Below are positions 14,462-23,619 of a DNA stretch of 64,000 nucleotides, piece after piece. The translations under genes were made by a program, and so were the position numbers. Every line of letters starts with the position of its first letter. Within the stretch, counting starts at the first letter, position 1. The notes below the pieces were generated by a model that was not told where the DNA came from, made no database searches, and saw only the letters and a program-made list of their open reading frames with translations. The stretch spans positions 487 through 64,486 of the forward strand of contig NZ_MAQW01000031.1 in assembly GCF_001682855.1 (NCBI RefSeq), in the 5' to 3' direction. Source of the DNA: Bacillus sp. FJAT-27264. GTDB taxonomy: Bacteria > Bacillota > Bacilli > Paenibacillales > Paenibacillaceae.

Positions 14462-15850
14462 ATGAAGTATATAAGCACAAGAGGCCATGTGGAGCCTAAG
14501 GGCTTTATTGATACAGTCTTGATGGGACTTGCGGACGACGGCGGACTAATGGTTCCCGAGCAGATTCCGGCCGTATCTGCGGCTACGCTGGAGGAATGGA
14601 GAAGCCTCAGCTACCAGGAGCTGTTCCTGAAGATTTTTTCCCTTTACACAAACGACGAGATCCCATACGAGGATTTAAAAGAACTGGTAGCCACCAGCTA
14701 TTCCACTTTCCGTTCGCCGGAGGTAACTCCGCTGCATCAGGTGAATGATTCCCTGTATGTGCTGGAGCTGTTCCATGGTCCTACCTTTGCGTTCAAGGAT
14801 GTGGCGTTGCAGTTCATGGGTGAGCTGTATTCCTATATCTCCCGCAAACGCGGCGAGATTATCCATATCCTCGGAGCCACTTCGGGTGATACTGGTGCGG
14901 CGGCGATCCAAGGCGTACGTGGCAAGGAAGGCATCAAGATTTGCATCCTGCACCCGCACGGCAAAGTAAGCAAGGTTCAAGAGCTGCAAATGACGACAGT
15001 GGATGACAGCAATGTGCTGAATTTGTCCGTACATGGCAACTTCGACGATTGCCAGAAAGTCATCAAGGATCTGTTCGCCGATCTGGACTTCAAGGGCCGC
15101 TACCACCTGCGGGCAATCAACTCCATTAACTTTGTGCGTATCCTGGCACAGACCGTATATTATTTCTACGCTTATCTGCAAGTGGAAGGCAGTGCTGCGA
15201 AGAAGATTAACATCAGCGTGCCATCCGGTAACTTCGGGAATATTTTCTCCGGGTACCTGGCGAAGCAAATGGGCTTGCCGATCAACAAGTTAATTATCGC
15301 AACGAATGAGAACAACATTCTGGAGCGCTTTGTGAATACCGGCGAGTACAAACCGGGGAACTTCAAGAGCACCTACAGCCCTTCCATGGATATTCAGGTT
15401 GCGAGCAATTTCGAGCGTTATCTGTATTATCTGTTAGGCGAGGATGCAGAGAAACTGTCCGGTTATATGTCCAAGCTGCAAAGTGAAGGCAAGATCACGG
15501 TAGACGGTGAGCTTCTGGCACAGGTACAATCCGACTTTGACGCGCTTGGCGCGAAGAATCAGCAGTGTCTTGATACGATTGGCAAGTACAAGCAGGAGTA
15601 CGACTATCTGCTCGATCCGCACACGGCTTGTGGTATTGCCGCATATGAGGCGTTTAACGGAGTTGGGGAGACTACCATTACTTTTGCGACGGCCCATCCG
15701 GCGAAGTTCGATGAAGCGATTCAATTGATCGACATTAAGCAGGAGTTCCCGGCACCTATCGCTGCGCTTTTCGAAATACCACAGCATCAAACGGTGGTAG
15801 AGCATGACAAGGAAGTTATTATCCGTGAGCTTCAGGCCTTTTACGAATAA
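14462..15850 (+). CDS. thrC: threonine synthase
   Basis: A 462-residue PLP enzyme that converts O-phosphohomoserine to threonine. The PLP lysine is in GPTFAFKDVALQFMGE, the phosphate loop in ATSGDTGAAAIQGV, and SVPSGNFGNIFSG is clear. It belongs to the long threonine-synthase class seen in E. coli rather than the ~350-aa Bacillus type. ATG 14462 (MKYIST) has AGGAGG 6 bases upstream; starts at 14417 and 14456 are too far or too close. A hairpin follows at 15871-15908. Confidence 0.95.
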   Translation: MKYISTRGHVEPKGFIDTVLMGLADDGGLMVPEQIPAVSAATLEEWRSLSYQELFLKIFSLYTNDEIPYEDLKELVATSYSTFRSPEVTPLHQVNDSLYVLELFHGPTFAFKDVALQFMGELYSYISRKRGEIIHILGATSGDTGAAAIQGVRGKEGIKICILHPHGKVSKVQELQMTTVDDSNVLNLSVHGNFDDCQKVIKDLFADLDFKGRYHLRAINSINFVRILAQTVYYFYAYLQVEGSAAKKINISVPSGNFGNIFSGYLAKQMGLPINKLIIATNENNILERFVNTGEYKPGNFKSTYSPSMDIQVASNFERYLYYLLGEDAEKLSGYMSKLQSEGKITVDGELLAQVQSDFDALGAKNQQCLDTIGKYKQEYDYLLDPHTACGIAAYEAFNGVGETTITFATAHPAKFDEAIQLIDIKQEFPAPIAALFEIPQHQTVVEHDKEVIIRELQAFYE

Positions 15851-15870
15851 AATGGATTAGAGTAAAAATC

Positions 15871-15908
15871 AGAATGGGCTTCGTATCAGTGGATGCGGAG
15901 TCCATTCT
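15871..15908 (+). terminator. probable thrC terminator
   Basis: AGAATGGGCTTCG pairs with CGGAGTCCATTCT over 13 bp (two G-T pairs) with a 12-base loop. The T tract that follows is short. Confidence 0.6.
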
Positions 15909-16054
15909 TTCGTGCGGCGGCACCTATTGTGTGAATTGCAGGTCAAATAAGCGTAAAATTTGTCGGAAAAATGTCCGTAAAAGTAGACAGACCTATCATG
16001 GAGTGAGAAAATAGCAAGTAGAGTCAGTAGAATAAAAAAGGACGGGATCACATC

Positions 16055-17041
16055 ATGACAATTCGATTTGGGGTCATAGGGACCAACTGGATTACAGACC
16101 GCTTTGTTCAAGCCGGCTTGGAGAACGAGGAATTCCTTCTGACAGCGGTGTATTCCCGTACGCAAGAGAAAGGCCAGGCATTCGCCGCCAAATATGCGGG
16201 AGCCACGATTTACACTGATCTGGAGGAGATGGTCTCCAGCAAAGAAGTAGATGCGGTGTACATTGCCAGCCCTAATTCCATGCATGCGGAGCAGGCTGTC
16301 ATCTGCCTCAATCACGGCAAGCACGTCCTGTGCGAGAAGCCTGCTGCTTCCAACAGTGCAGAGCTTCGGGCAATTATTGAGGCGGCGCGCAGCAACAACG
16401 TGCTGTTCATGGAGGCGATGAAATCGACCTTTATGCCGAACTTTAAAATTGTTAAGGATAATTTGTATAAACTAGGGCGTATTCGCCGTTATTTTGCAAG
16501 CTATTGTCAATACTCGTCGAGATATGATGCTTTCCGTCAAGGGACGGTACTGAACGCATTCAATCCTATCTATTCCAATGGATCTCTTATGGATCTGGGC
16601 ATTTACTGCCTGTATCCGATGGTAGCGTTGTTCGGCAAGCCGGAGTCTGTGCAGGCAGTGGGTGTGCTGCTGTCTTCAGGTGTGGATGGGGAAGGAAGTA
16701 TCGTTATGCGTTATGATGATATGGATGCTGTCGTAATGCATTCGAAGATTGCAGATTCCTATCTCCCCGCTGAGATTCAGGGTGAGAACGGCACGATGGT
16801 TATTGACAAGATCAACCAGCCTTATCAGGTGAAGGTCCATTATCGCGACGGAACGGTAGAAGAATTGACCCAGCCGCAGGTGTTCGAGTCCATGTATTAT
16901 GAAGTGGAGGAGTTCATCCAACTGCTCAAGAATGGTGAGCGGGAGAGCAGTATTAACAGTCATGCCAATTCACTGGCTGTGGCTGAAGTTATGGAGGAAG
17001 CCAGAGCACAGATCGGACTCCGGTATGCCTCAGATCTATGA
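16055..17041 (+). CDS. Gfo/Idh/MocA-family oxidoreductase
   Basis: A 328-residue NAD(P)-dependent sugar-type dehydrogenase. The Rossmann N-terminus is FGVIGTNWITDRFV. AVYIASPNSMHAEQAV and GKHVLCEKPAASN contain the family EKP motif, whose Lys is catalytic. The C-terminal beta-sheet domain carries the expected MDLGIYCLYPMV. The substrate is unknown. It ends 19 bases before the radical-SAM gene, so the two probably form an operon. Confidence 0.9.
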   Translation: MTIRFGVIGTNWITDRFVQAGLENEEFLLTAVYSRTQEKGQAFAAKYAGATIYTDLEEMVSSKEVDAVYIASPNSMHAEQAVICLNHGKHVLCEKPAASNSAELRAIIEAARSNNVLFMEAMKSTFMPNFKIVKDNLYKLGRIRRYFASYCQYSSRYDAFRQGTVLNAFNPIYSNGSLMDLGIYCLYPMVALFGKPESVQAVGVLLSSGVDGEGSIVMRYDDMDAVVMHSKIADSYLPAEIQGENGTMVIDKINQPYQVKVHYRDGTVEELTQPQVFESMYYEVEEFIQLLKNGERESSINSHANSLAVAEVMEEARAQIGLRYASDL

Positions 17042-17060
17042 ATGAAATGGAGGGCCAGGC

Positions 17061-17936
17061 TTGAAGACATTTAAGAAGGTATATATTGAGATCACAAGTG
17101 TCTGCAACCTCGCCTGCAGCTTCTGTCCGCAAACGGCCCGGCAGAAGAATTTCATGAAGCCGGACACGTTCACGAAGATTCTCGACGAGATCAAACCGCA
17201 TACCAACCATATTTATTTGCATGTCAAAGGTGAGCCGCTGCTGCACCCCCGTGTCGCGGAGCTGCTGGACATCGCTGGTACCAAAGGATTCAAGGTCAAC
17301 ATTACGACCAACGGAACGCTAATTCATAAAGCCGGGCCGAAAATCCTGGGCAAACCTGCGCTGCGGCAGATGAATTTCTCTCTGCACAGCTTCGACGGGC
17401 ATGAAGGCTCGGAGAACCGCGAGGGCTATGTGGCGGAAATTATCGCATTTGCCAAGCAGGCGGCGGAGCAGGGGGTACTGATCTCCTTCCGGTTGTGGAA
17501 TCTGACCGAGGATAATATGACGAATCTGGCCCGTGAGCGTAACCGGGAGACACTGGTGCTGCTTGAGGAAGCCTTCGATCTCGATTTCAAAATCGAAGAG
17601 AAGGTCATGCCCGGTAGCGGCGTCAAAATCGCGCCGCGCATCTACCTGAACCAGGATCACGAGTTCAGGTGGCCCGCCCTCCACGAGCCGGAGGATGATG
17701 GCAAGGGCTTCTGCCATGCGCTGCGGTCCCAGGCCGCTGTGCTGGTGGATGGCACCGTCGTTCCTTGCTGTCTCGACGGTGAAGGGGTGATCAATCTCGG
17801 CAATCTGCACGAGACTCCATTCTCTGAGATTGTTGAAGGAGAGCGCGCCAACAATCTGTTCTACGGCTTCTCCCGCAGGGAAGCCGTGGAGGAACTATGC
17901 CGGAAGTGCGGGTATCGCCAGCGCTTCGGCACCTGA
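17061..17936 (+). CDS. radical SAM/SPASM-like protein
   Basis: A 291-residue enzyme with the cluster motif CNLACSFC at residues ~14-21, a GEPLLHP (GGEPLLHP-like) SAM-binding loop, and a C-terminal cysteine set (CC, then CRKCGY) typical of an auxiliary-cluster SPASM or twitch region. It generates a 5'-deoxyadenosyl radical; the substrate is unknown. The TTG start has GGAGGG 8 bases upstream. Preceded by a Gfo/Idh oxidoreductase and followed by a strong terminator. No short precursor peptide gene was seen beside it. Confidence 0.88.
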   Translation: MKTFKKVYIEITSVCNLACSFCPQTARQKNFMKPDTFTKILDEIKPHTNHIYLHVKGEPLLHPRVAELLDIAGTKGFKVNITTNGTLIHKAGPKILGKPALRQMNFSLHSFDGHEGSENREGYVAEIIAFAKQAAEQGVLISFRLWNLTEDNMTNLARERNRETLVLLEEAFDLDFKIEEKVMPGSGVKIAPRIYLNQDHEFRWPALHEPEDDGKGFCHALRSQAAVLVDGTVVPCCLDGEGVINLGNLHETPFSEIVEGERANNLFYGFSRREAVEELCRKCGYRQRFGT

Positions 17937-18027
17937 TTCTAGATTGTGCAGCTAAATAAGTCAGAGCTTAACTTAATACGAAGCATCGGTTTTCAAAGCG
18001 CTGATGTCGCTTACAAAACGGAAAGAC

Positions 18028-18066
18028 GCAAAAGGTAAGGCAATCTGGGATTGCCTTACCTTTTGC
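18028..18066. terminator. bidirectional terminator
   Basis: A perfect 18-bp stem (18028-18045 with 18049-18066) with a 3-base loop and A/T tracts in its base works for the radical-SAM gene on plus and the dehydrogenase gene on minus. Confidence 0.9.
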
Positions 18067-18109
18067 ATATGTGATGCTATTATTGATCGCTTACGCCGAT
18101 CAGATCTAT

Positions 18110-19270
18110 TTAAAGGGAAGCTTTGAGAATCGCGAGCACATCGTCGCTTGTCAGCGGAGAGAAGGCCTCTTCAAGACCTGGAGCGGATTTCTCAGCCATA
18201 ATCTCCAGCTTGTCTTCGCCGATTCCGACTTCCCGGAGTGTATTAGGAATTTCCAGAACTGCATAGAATTCCTCCAGTTTGCTGATAGCTTGATTCGCAA
18301 TTTGGAAAGGCTGGAGGCTAGAGTCAATTCCCCAGACGTTGACGCCGAAATCAACGAACTTGCCAACTGTTGTGTCATTCAGTACATGTCTCATCCAATG
18401 CGGAGTGATGATCGCCAGACCCACACCGTGCGTGATATCGTAGTATGCGCTAAGCTGATGCTCAATGGGATGGCAGGTGTTGCGCACATCATTTCCTCTC
18501 CAGGTAACACCATCAATAGCCAGGCTTGACGCCCACATCAAATTGGCGCGCGCATCGTAGTTGTCAGGCTCCCGATACGCAATCGGGCCGTAGTGGATAC
18601 AGGTCTTCAGCAGGCTCTCCGATAAACGATCCTGCAAATAGGCGCCGGGTACATTATTGAAATAGCGTTCTATTACATGAGACATGATATCGGCTACACC
18701 TGCTGCTGTCTGATTTTTCGGAACAGAAAATGTGTATTCGGGATCCAGAATGGATACTCGCGGATAGAAGAGCTCGCTTTGCACTCCAATTTTATCGTTG
18801 GTGTTCATATTGGAAATGACTGCGAATCGGTTCATTTCTGAACCGGTTGCTGCTGTTGTCAGGACGGTAACCAACGGAAGTGTATCCTTGATCAGTTTGG
18901 AGTTTAGCACCAAATCCCATGCATTTCCGTCGTATTTTACACCGGCCGATACCACTTTGGCACAATCGATGACACTACCTCCACCGACAGCTAAAATAAC
19001 ATCAACATTGTTTTCCCGGCACAGCTCCACGCCTCGATTTACGGTTTCCAGTCGTGGGTTTGGCTCCACGCCGGACAGTTCAACAAATTCGATGCCGTTC
19101 TGCTCGAACACCGCTTGAATGGCCTGGTATAGCCCGGTTTGTTTGATGCTTCCGCCGCCATATACAAGCAGCACCTTGCGTCCGATTGTAAGAATCGATG
19201 GCGCTAATTGTTCAATCTGACCTTTTCCAAAATAAATCTCAGTGGGAATGCGGAAATAGAAATTTTTCAT
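18110..19270 (-). CDS. iron-containing alcohol dehydrogenase
   Basis: A 386-residue group III alcohol dehydrogenase similar to butanol dehydrogenases (YqhD/BdhA type), which reduce aldehydes with NADPH. VYGGGSIKQTGL, LAVGGGSVIDCAK and the iron-ligand region HPIEHQLSAYYDITHG are present, with a second metal His in DIMSHVIERYF. ATG 19270 has GGAGG upstream; in-frame 19312 lacks one. It follows the SDR gene after 58 bases, so the two are probably cotranscribed. Confidence 0.92.
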   Translation of the reverse strand: MKNFYFRIPTEIYFGKGQIEQLAPSILTIGRKVLLVYGGGSIKQTGLYQAIQAVFEQNGIEFVELSGVEPNPRLETVNRGVELCRENNVDVILAVGGGSVIDCAKVVSAGVKYDGNAWDLVLNSKLIKDTLPLVTVLTTAATGSEMNRFAVISNMNTNDKIGVQSELFYPRVSILDPEYTFSVPKNQTAAGVADIMSHVIERYFNNVPGAYLQDRLSESLLKTCIHYGPIAYREPDNYDARANLMWASSLAIDGVTWRGNDVRNTCHPIEHQLSAYYDITHGVGLAIITPHWMRHVLNDTTVGKFVDFGVNVWGIDSSLQPFQIANQAISKLEEFYAVLEIPNTLREVGIGEDKLEIMAEKSAPGLEEAFSPLTSDDVLAILKASL

Positions 19271-19328
19271 TTGGTGGATCCTCCATAACTTACGGATTTC
19301 GAAAAAAATCAACTGCCAGACCGGATTT

Positions 19329-20171
19329 TCAGTTTACGTCGTCGTGATCTGTACCAACAATGACATCATGCCATGCTTCAATTTCTTTATCGAAGATAGC
19401 GGCTTTTTCTCTGTAATTGTGCAGCGTGTCTTTGCCAAGCGGGAGGTGGACTGGCGGCTTTTCTGCATTGGCCAGCTTGATCAGCGCCAGAGCCAATTTT
19501 GTCGGATCTCCCGGCTGCTTCTTGTTGACCTGTGTCGCTACACTTCTCATTTTGCCCACAGTTTCTTCATAATCTCCGATGATATTTCCAGTACGGGTTA
19601 GCGAAGTCGTGTCCAGGAAGTCGGTTCTGAAGTAACCTGGCTCAACTGCAGTGGCATGAATACCGAGCGGCTTCAGTTCAATTGCTAAAGTCTCTGTAAT
19701 CCCTTCAATGGCAAACTTCGTCGAAGCGTACAATCCCCAGCCTTCGGCCCCTCTTAGTCCGCCGACCGATGAAATATTGATAATATGTCCGGAGCGTTGT
19801 TTTCGCATGAAAGGCAATGCTGCACGAATGACATTCAGTGTACCGAACACGTTGGTGTTATAGTTGTTTTTCACCTCTTCGCTTGAAGCTTCTTCCACTG
19901 CACTAAGCAGCCCGTATCCAGCATTGTTCACCAGCACGTCGATACGTCCAAATTTGTCTATAGCAGCCTTAACCGCTTCATGTGCCTGGTTTTCGTTGGT
20001 TACATCCAGTAATACGACCTGCAGATTTTCACTGTTACTCAGCTTGTTTTGCAGATCCTCGGCATTACTGCGAACTGTTGCTACTACTTTATCTCCTGAC
20101 TCCAGAACAGCTTGGGAAATTTCCAAACCAAACCCTCTGGATGCTCCTGTAATAAACCATACCTTACTCAT
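19329..20171 (-). CDS. short-chain dehydrogenase/reductase
   Basis: A 280-residue classical SDR. The NAD(P) motif is TGASRGFG, NNAGYG follows, and the catalytic Ser and YxxxK are in ISSVGG and YASTKFAIEG. The C-terminal extension resembles enzymes of the DltE/retinol-dehydrogenase-like group. ATG 20171 (MSKVWFITG) has GAGGAAA upstream. First gene of a pair with the alcohol dehydrogenase, and divergent from an AraC regulator. Confidence 0.92.
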   Translation of the reverse strand: MSKVWFITGASRGFGLEISQAVLESGDKVVATVRSNAEDLQNKLSNSENLQVVLLDVTNENQAHEAVKAAIDKFGRIDVLVNNAGYGLLSAVEEASSEEVKNNYNTNVFGTLNVIRAALPFMRKQRSGHIINISSVGGLRGAEGWGLYASTKFAIEGITETLAIELKPLGIHATAVEPGYFRTDFLDTTSLTRTGNIIGDYEETVGKMRSVATQVNKKQPGDPTKLALALIKLANAEKPPVHLPLGKDTLHNYREKAAIFDKEIEAWHDVIVGTDHDDVN

Positions 20172-20310
20172 CGTTGATTTCCTCCTCAAATTCCTAAGAG
20201 TATTTTTTTGGACGGCTTCATCGTAACATAAACCCACGGAGCTTTACTTTTCCGTTTGGTTCAGATGCACTTTACATTTTGGCTCAAACATTATTTCAAA
20301 TTATTTTCAA

Positions 20311-20339
20311 TTGGCCCTTATCGCATAGTGTGGTATAAG
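20311..20339 (+). promoter_or_regulatory. promoter of the AraC gene
   Basis: TTGGCC (20311-20316), 17 bases, TATAAG (20334-20339), 54 bases before the ATG. It sits in the divergent region shared with the SDR/dehydrogenase pair. Confidence 0.6.
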
Positions 20340-20393
20340 TGACTCAGATGATGCCATCATTACAGATATGTATGCTGAAGGGAGAGATGGACA

Positions 20394-21272
20394 ATGGGGG
20401 ATAAATTGGTCAAAGCACCTCAGGAACTAGCCGCAACGCAAGAACAAATTATATTAAAGATGAACGGACTTTTGGTCATGAAGGCTTGCCTGTTTACGGA
20501 AAAGCGCAGAGGATCATTATTCTTGGAAGACCATATGCTGTTATTTGTTCAACGCGGTGTTTACACCATCAATTACGGCGGTAAGATCTATAATGTCCGC
20601 AAGAATGAAATGATATTGCTGAAGAAAGCTATTGTCGTCCAATACCTGAAGACTGGAGATCCAGAAGGGGACGGGATGATGGAATATAGAATGTTCTTTC
20701 TGAAGGACGATTTGCTCAGAGAGTTTGCTAAAATGGCCAATGTGAAGCCGCAAAAGCCGGCGGTATCGACTGCTGTGTCTGTGAAGCCGGTCAATGAGCG
20801 TCTTTTGAAATATGTGGATTCGTTGAACCCCTACTTTAGTGAGCCTGAAAATATCGACGAGAATTTGATTAAAATCAAATTGTTGGAGCTATTATTTGAT
20901 TTGGCAGCAGCTGATCAGGATTTAATGCTGCAATTGCTACAGCTTAAGCAGCAGGTCCGTTCGGATATTCCCAAAATTGTGGAGGATAATATTCTGAATC
21001 CGGTATCGGTTAACGATCTGGCTTATTTGTCCGGCAGGAGCCTGTCGAGCTTCAAGCGAGATTTTCAGTCCATCTACAGCATGCCTCCACATCAATGGAT
21101 TCGTGAAAGAAGGCTGGATCGGGCGAAAGATCTCCTCATGAACTCTTCGCTGTCGGTGACGGATATTTGTTTTATGACGGGGTTTGAGAATATCACACAT
21201 TTCTCACGGACGTTTAAGGAACGCTATGACCTCTCACCGGTATCTTATAGACAGCAGTTTAGCTTTGCTTAA
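20394..21272 (+). CDS. AraC-family transcriptional regulator (ExsA-like layout)
   Basis: A 292-residue regulator. The N-terminal half is a cupin-like sensor without a clear ligand motif. The C-terminal ~100 residues hold two helix-turn-helices (NDLAYLSGRSLSSFKRDF and VTDICFMTGFENITHFSRTF). Divergent placement suggests it controls the SDR/alcohol dehydrogenase operon, a layout common for aldehyde-responsive reductases. The ATG has a GGGAGAG ribosome binding site. The inducer is unknown. Confidence 0.88.
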   Translation: MGDKLVKAPQELAATQEQIILKMNGLLVMKACLFTEKRRGSLFLEDHMLLFVQRGVYTINYGGKIYNVRKNEMILLKKAIVVQYLKTGDPEGDGMMEYRMFFLKDDLLREFAKMANVKPQKPAVSTAVSVKPVNERLLKYVDSLNPYFSEPENIDENLIKIKLLELLFDLAAADQDLMLQLLQLKQQVRSDIPKIVEDNILNPVSVNDLAYLSGRSLSSFKRDFQSIYSMPPHQWIRERRLDRAKDLLMNSSLSVTDICFMTGFENITHFSRTFKERYDLSPVSYRQQFSFA

Positions 21273-21447
21273 GTCGGCCCTTGCCTGAGCCAAACAGAAA
21301 AGAAGGATGAATGCTATTCCGGCAAATGGTTAACCGATTTGATCTAATTAAGGGGCGACGAGTTGAACTAATAGGCCTGACAGCACTTGAGGGACTCCTT
21401 ACGGGGGGACTACAATAATGGCATCAAATTGGTATGGGGAGGGAATT

Positions 21448-23550
21448 ATGCTGAGATCATTGAAAGCCATTGTAGCGTATCTTCAAGGTGACATAGACGT
21501 ACTGGAGGTTCATCCCTGGCTGCGGGTGATCGCTGAAGCTGAGGAGCAGATTGTGAACCTGGAACGCGTGGAATCGCTGGAGCAGCTGCGAGGCGAACAA
21601 CCGGTGTTGCGATATGTAGAACGAAGTCTTCACTTGCTGGAGGAGCTGCCGTTATCCTATTGGATCAAGGAACTGGTTGAAGAGGTGTTAGTCTGGTCTG
21701 AAACAGCCAAGGGAGGGACCTTTCGGGAGCGTAAGGTGTGGCAGGAAGAGGGCATCAACTGCTTCGTGCACAATGTCGGCTCGGCACAGCTATACCGCCG
21801 TTACCTAGGAAGTCTGAGCACAGCGCGGGAGATTTTGGTGCATAGGCTCATTGAGACCCATGGCTGGATTGGCCAGCAGATTCGCGGAGAGGTGCCGCCT
21901 TCAGTCAATCAGCCCCTAGCTCAGCTCACTCAGGACGAACTATTGACGGCGGAGGAAATGGAGCGCTTGCTGGTTGCCCTGAATTATTGTGTCATCGGGG
22001 CAGTGTCGCCGGAACTGTGGGCGAAGGTGCGGCAGGAAGTGGAGGAACTGATTGCCGTGATCTGCTCTGGAGAACTGCGCGGTGATCTCCCTATTCAGGA
22101 GAGAGTGCGCCGGATGCGATCCGGTCCAATCTCCCGGGGGGAGAATTTCCCTCAAGAGTGGCGCAGGCTTGAGGATGATGGCTTCGCGTCAGACCTCCTG
22201 GGGAGCCTGGAGCATGTGACGTTCTGGTATGTAGAAGCGGCGCTACAGACCTTCTCGCTGGAGCAGTTCGCTAAGATTATGCTTTTAGCGGCAGAGGCTG
22301 TTGAGGAAGACAGCTTACGGCACATTAGTTTCGAGCCGGTGATGCAGAGTATGTACTACGACTATAAGGGCCAGAAGCGGATCAACGTCTACAAGAAGCG
22401 GATTATCGAAAATTATCTGTCCGGGCTGACCTGGTCTGAGCTGACGAACGGAAAAGCGGTCTTCGGCAATCCGCATTTAAGCCATCGTCTGCAGCGTCGA
22501 GGCCATCTGCCGGACACAGTGTTTTTTGAATTCAGTTTTTCTCCGGCAGCGGAGAAGCTGATTGAATTCTGTATTGAGGCGGAGAAGTCGCCGCTATATG
22601 AGCGAGCGGTGCTGATGCTGTTTGATTTATTCGAACTGCGCCGTGATGCCTTTGACCGCTTCCATAATGAAGATGATTATCTCCGTCAGATGAACGGGAC
22701 AGCAGATTACAAGGCTGTGATTCTGGAGCATGTCACCGGTAGAACAGTGTTGGATATCGGACCTGGCGGCGGCGTACTGCTGGATTTATTGGAGGAGTGC
22801 ATACCGGATGTTATTCCGGTGGGCATTGATATCTCAAGCAATGTCATTGAAGCGTTGCAGCGGAAGAAGCAGCTTGAAGGACGTCGCTGGGAGGTGCGTC
22901 AGGGTGACGCGCTGAATCTGAAGGAATATGTAGTTGCAGGTTCGATTGATACGGTGATTTTTTCCTCGATTTTACATGAACTGTATTCATACGTGCCGCT
23001 AAACGGCAAGAAATTTAATCACGAGACTGTGGCCGCAGCGCTTCGTAGCGCCTTTGAGGTGCTGTCTACGGGCGGGGTAATCATTATCCGGGACGGCATT
23101 ATGAGTGAGCCTGTGACCGACATGCGACGGGTCCGCTTCCTGGAAGCCGACGGAATGATGTGGCTTGAGCGGTACGCCAAGGATTTTCAGGGACGCATGA
23201 TTCGATATGAGCAGTTAAGCGAGCAGGAAGCGCTTCTATCCGTTAATGATGCCATGGAATTTCTGTACACGTATACTTGGGGCCCTGAGGCTTATGTTCA
23301 TGAAGTGCAGGAGCAGTTCGGCTATTTCACACCGTCGGCTTATTCCGCGTTCATTGAAGACACGCTGGGAGAGAGCGCACACCTTGAAGTATTCAGGCAT
23401 TATCTTCAGGAAGGCTACACAGAGGCGTTACAGGGCAGGGTCGAGGTGTGTGATGAGAATGGCCGCTCTGTGCCGTTGCCGGACAGTACCTGCTTTATTG
23501 TTATCCGCAAGAGTGAAGTTACACCGCAGAACGATGCGTATGTTAGCTGA
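21448..23550 (+). CDS. large protein with C-terminal SAM-dependent methyltransferase domain
   Basis: About 700 residues. Residues ~1-400 are helical and match no family I recognise. Residues ~425-600 are a class I methyltransferase: motif I VLDIGPGGGVLLDLLEE at ~434, an acidic strand end in VGIDIS, and QGDALNL before the catalytic region. The substrate is unknown. ATG 21448 has GGGAGGG 5 bases upstream; ATG 21418 (MASNWYG) is an alternative. It stands alone between two AraC genes with its own terminator. Confidence 0.8.
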   Translation: MLRSLKAIVAYLQGDIDVLEVHPWLRVIAEAEEQIVNLERVESLEQLRGEQPVLRYVERSLHLLEELPLSYWIKELVEEVLVWSETAKGGTFRERKVWQEEGINCFVHNVGSAQLYRRYLGSLSTAREILVHRLIETHGWIGQQIRGEVPPSVNQPLAQLTQDELLTAEEMERLLVALNYCVIGAVSPELWAKVRQEVEELIAVICSGELRGDLPIQERVRRMRSGPISRGENFPQEWRRLEDDGFASDLLGSLEHVTFWYVEAALQTFSLEQFAKIMLLAAEAVEEDSLRHISFEPVMQSMYYDYKGQKRINVYKKRIIENYLSGLTWSELTNGKAVFGNPHLSHRLQRRGHLPDTVFFEFSFSPAAEKLIEFCIEAEKSPLYERAVLMLFDLFELRRDAFDRFHNEDDYLRQMNGTADYKAVILEHVTGRTVLDIGPGGGVLLDLLEECIPDVIPVGIDISSNVIEALQRKKQLEGRRWEVRQGDALNLKEYVVAGSIDTVIFSSILHELYSYVPLNGKKFNHETVAAALRSAFEVLSTGGVIIIRDGIMSEPVTDMRRVRFLEADGMMWLERYAKDFQGRMIRYEQLSEQEALLSVNDAMEFLYTYTWGPEAYVHEVQEQFGYFTPSAYSAFIEDTLGESAHLEVFRHYLQEGYTEALQGRVEVCDENGRSVPLPDSTCFIVIRKSEVTPQNDAYVS

Positions 23551-23551
23551 A

Positions 23552-23608
23552 AAAGAACCCCACCGGAAACAGGAGCACTCAAGCGTCCCGTTTTCGATGG
23601 GGTTCTTT
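23552..23608. terminator. bidirectional terminator
   Basis: AAAGAACCCCA (23552-23562) pairs with TGGGGTTCTTT (23598-23608), and an inner stem CGGAAAC/GTTTTCG lies between. It lies between convergent genes. Confidence 0.8.
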
Positions 23609-23619
23609 GCCTTGACCCA

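Noticed and set aside
17061..17936. Radical-SAM gene as part of a peptide-modification (RiPP) cluster
   Set aside because: No short precursor gene was found nearby, and its only partner is a sugar-type oxidoreductase.
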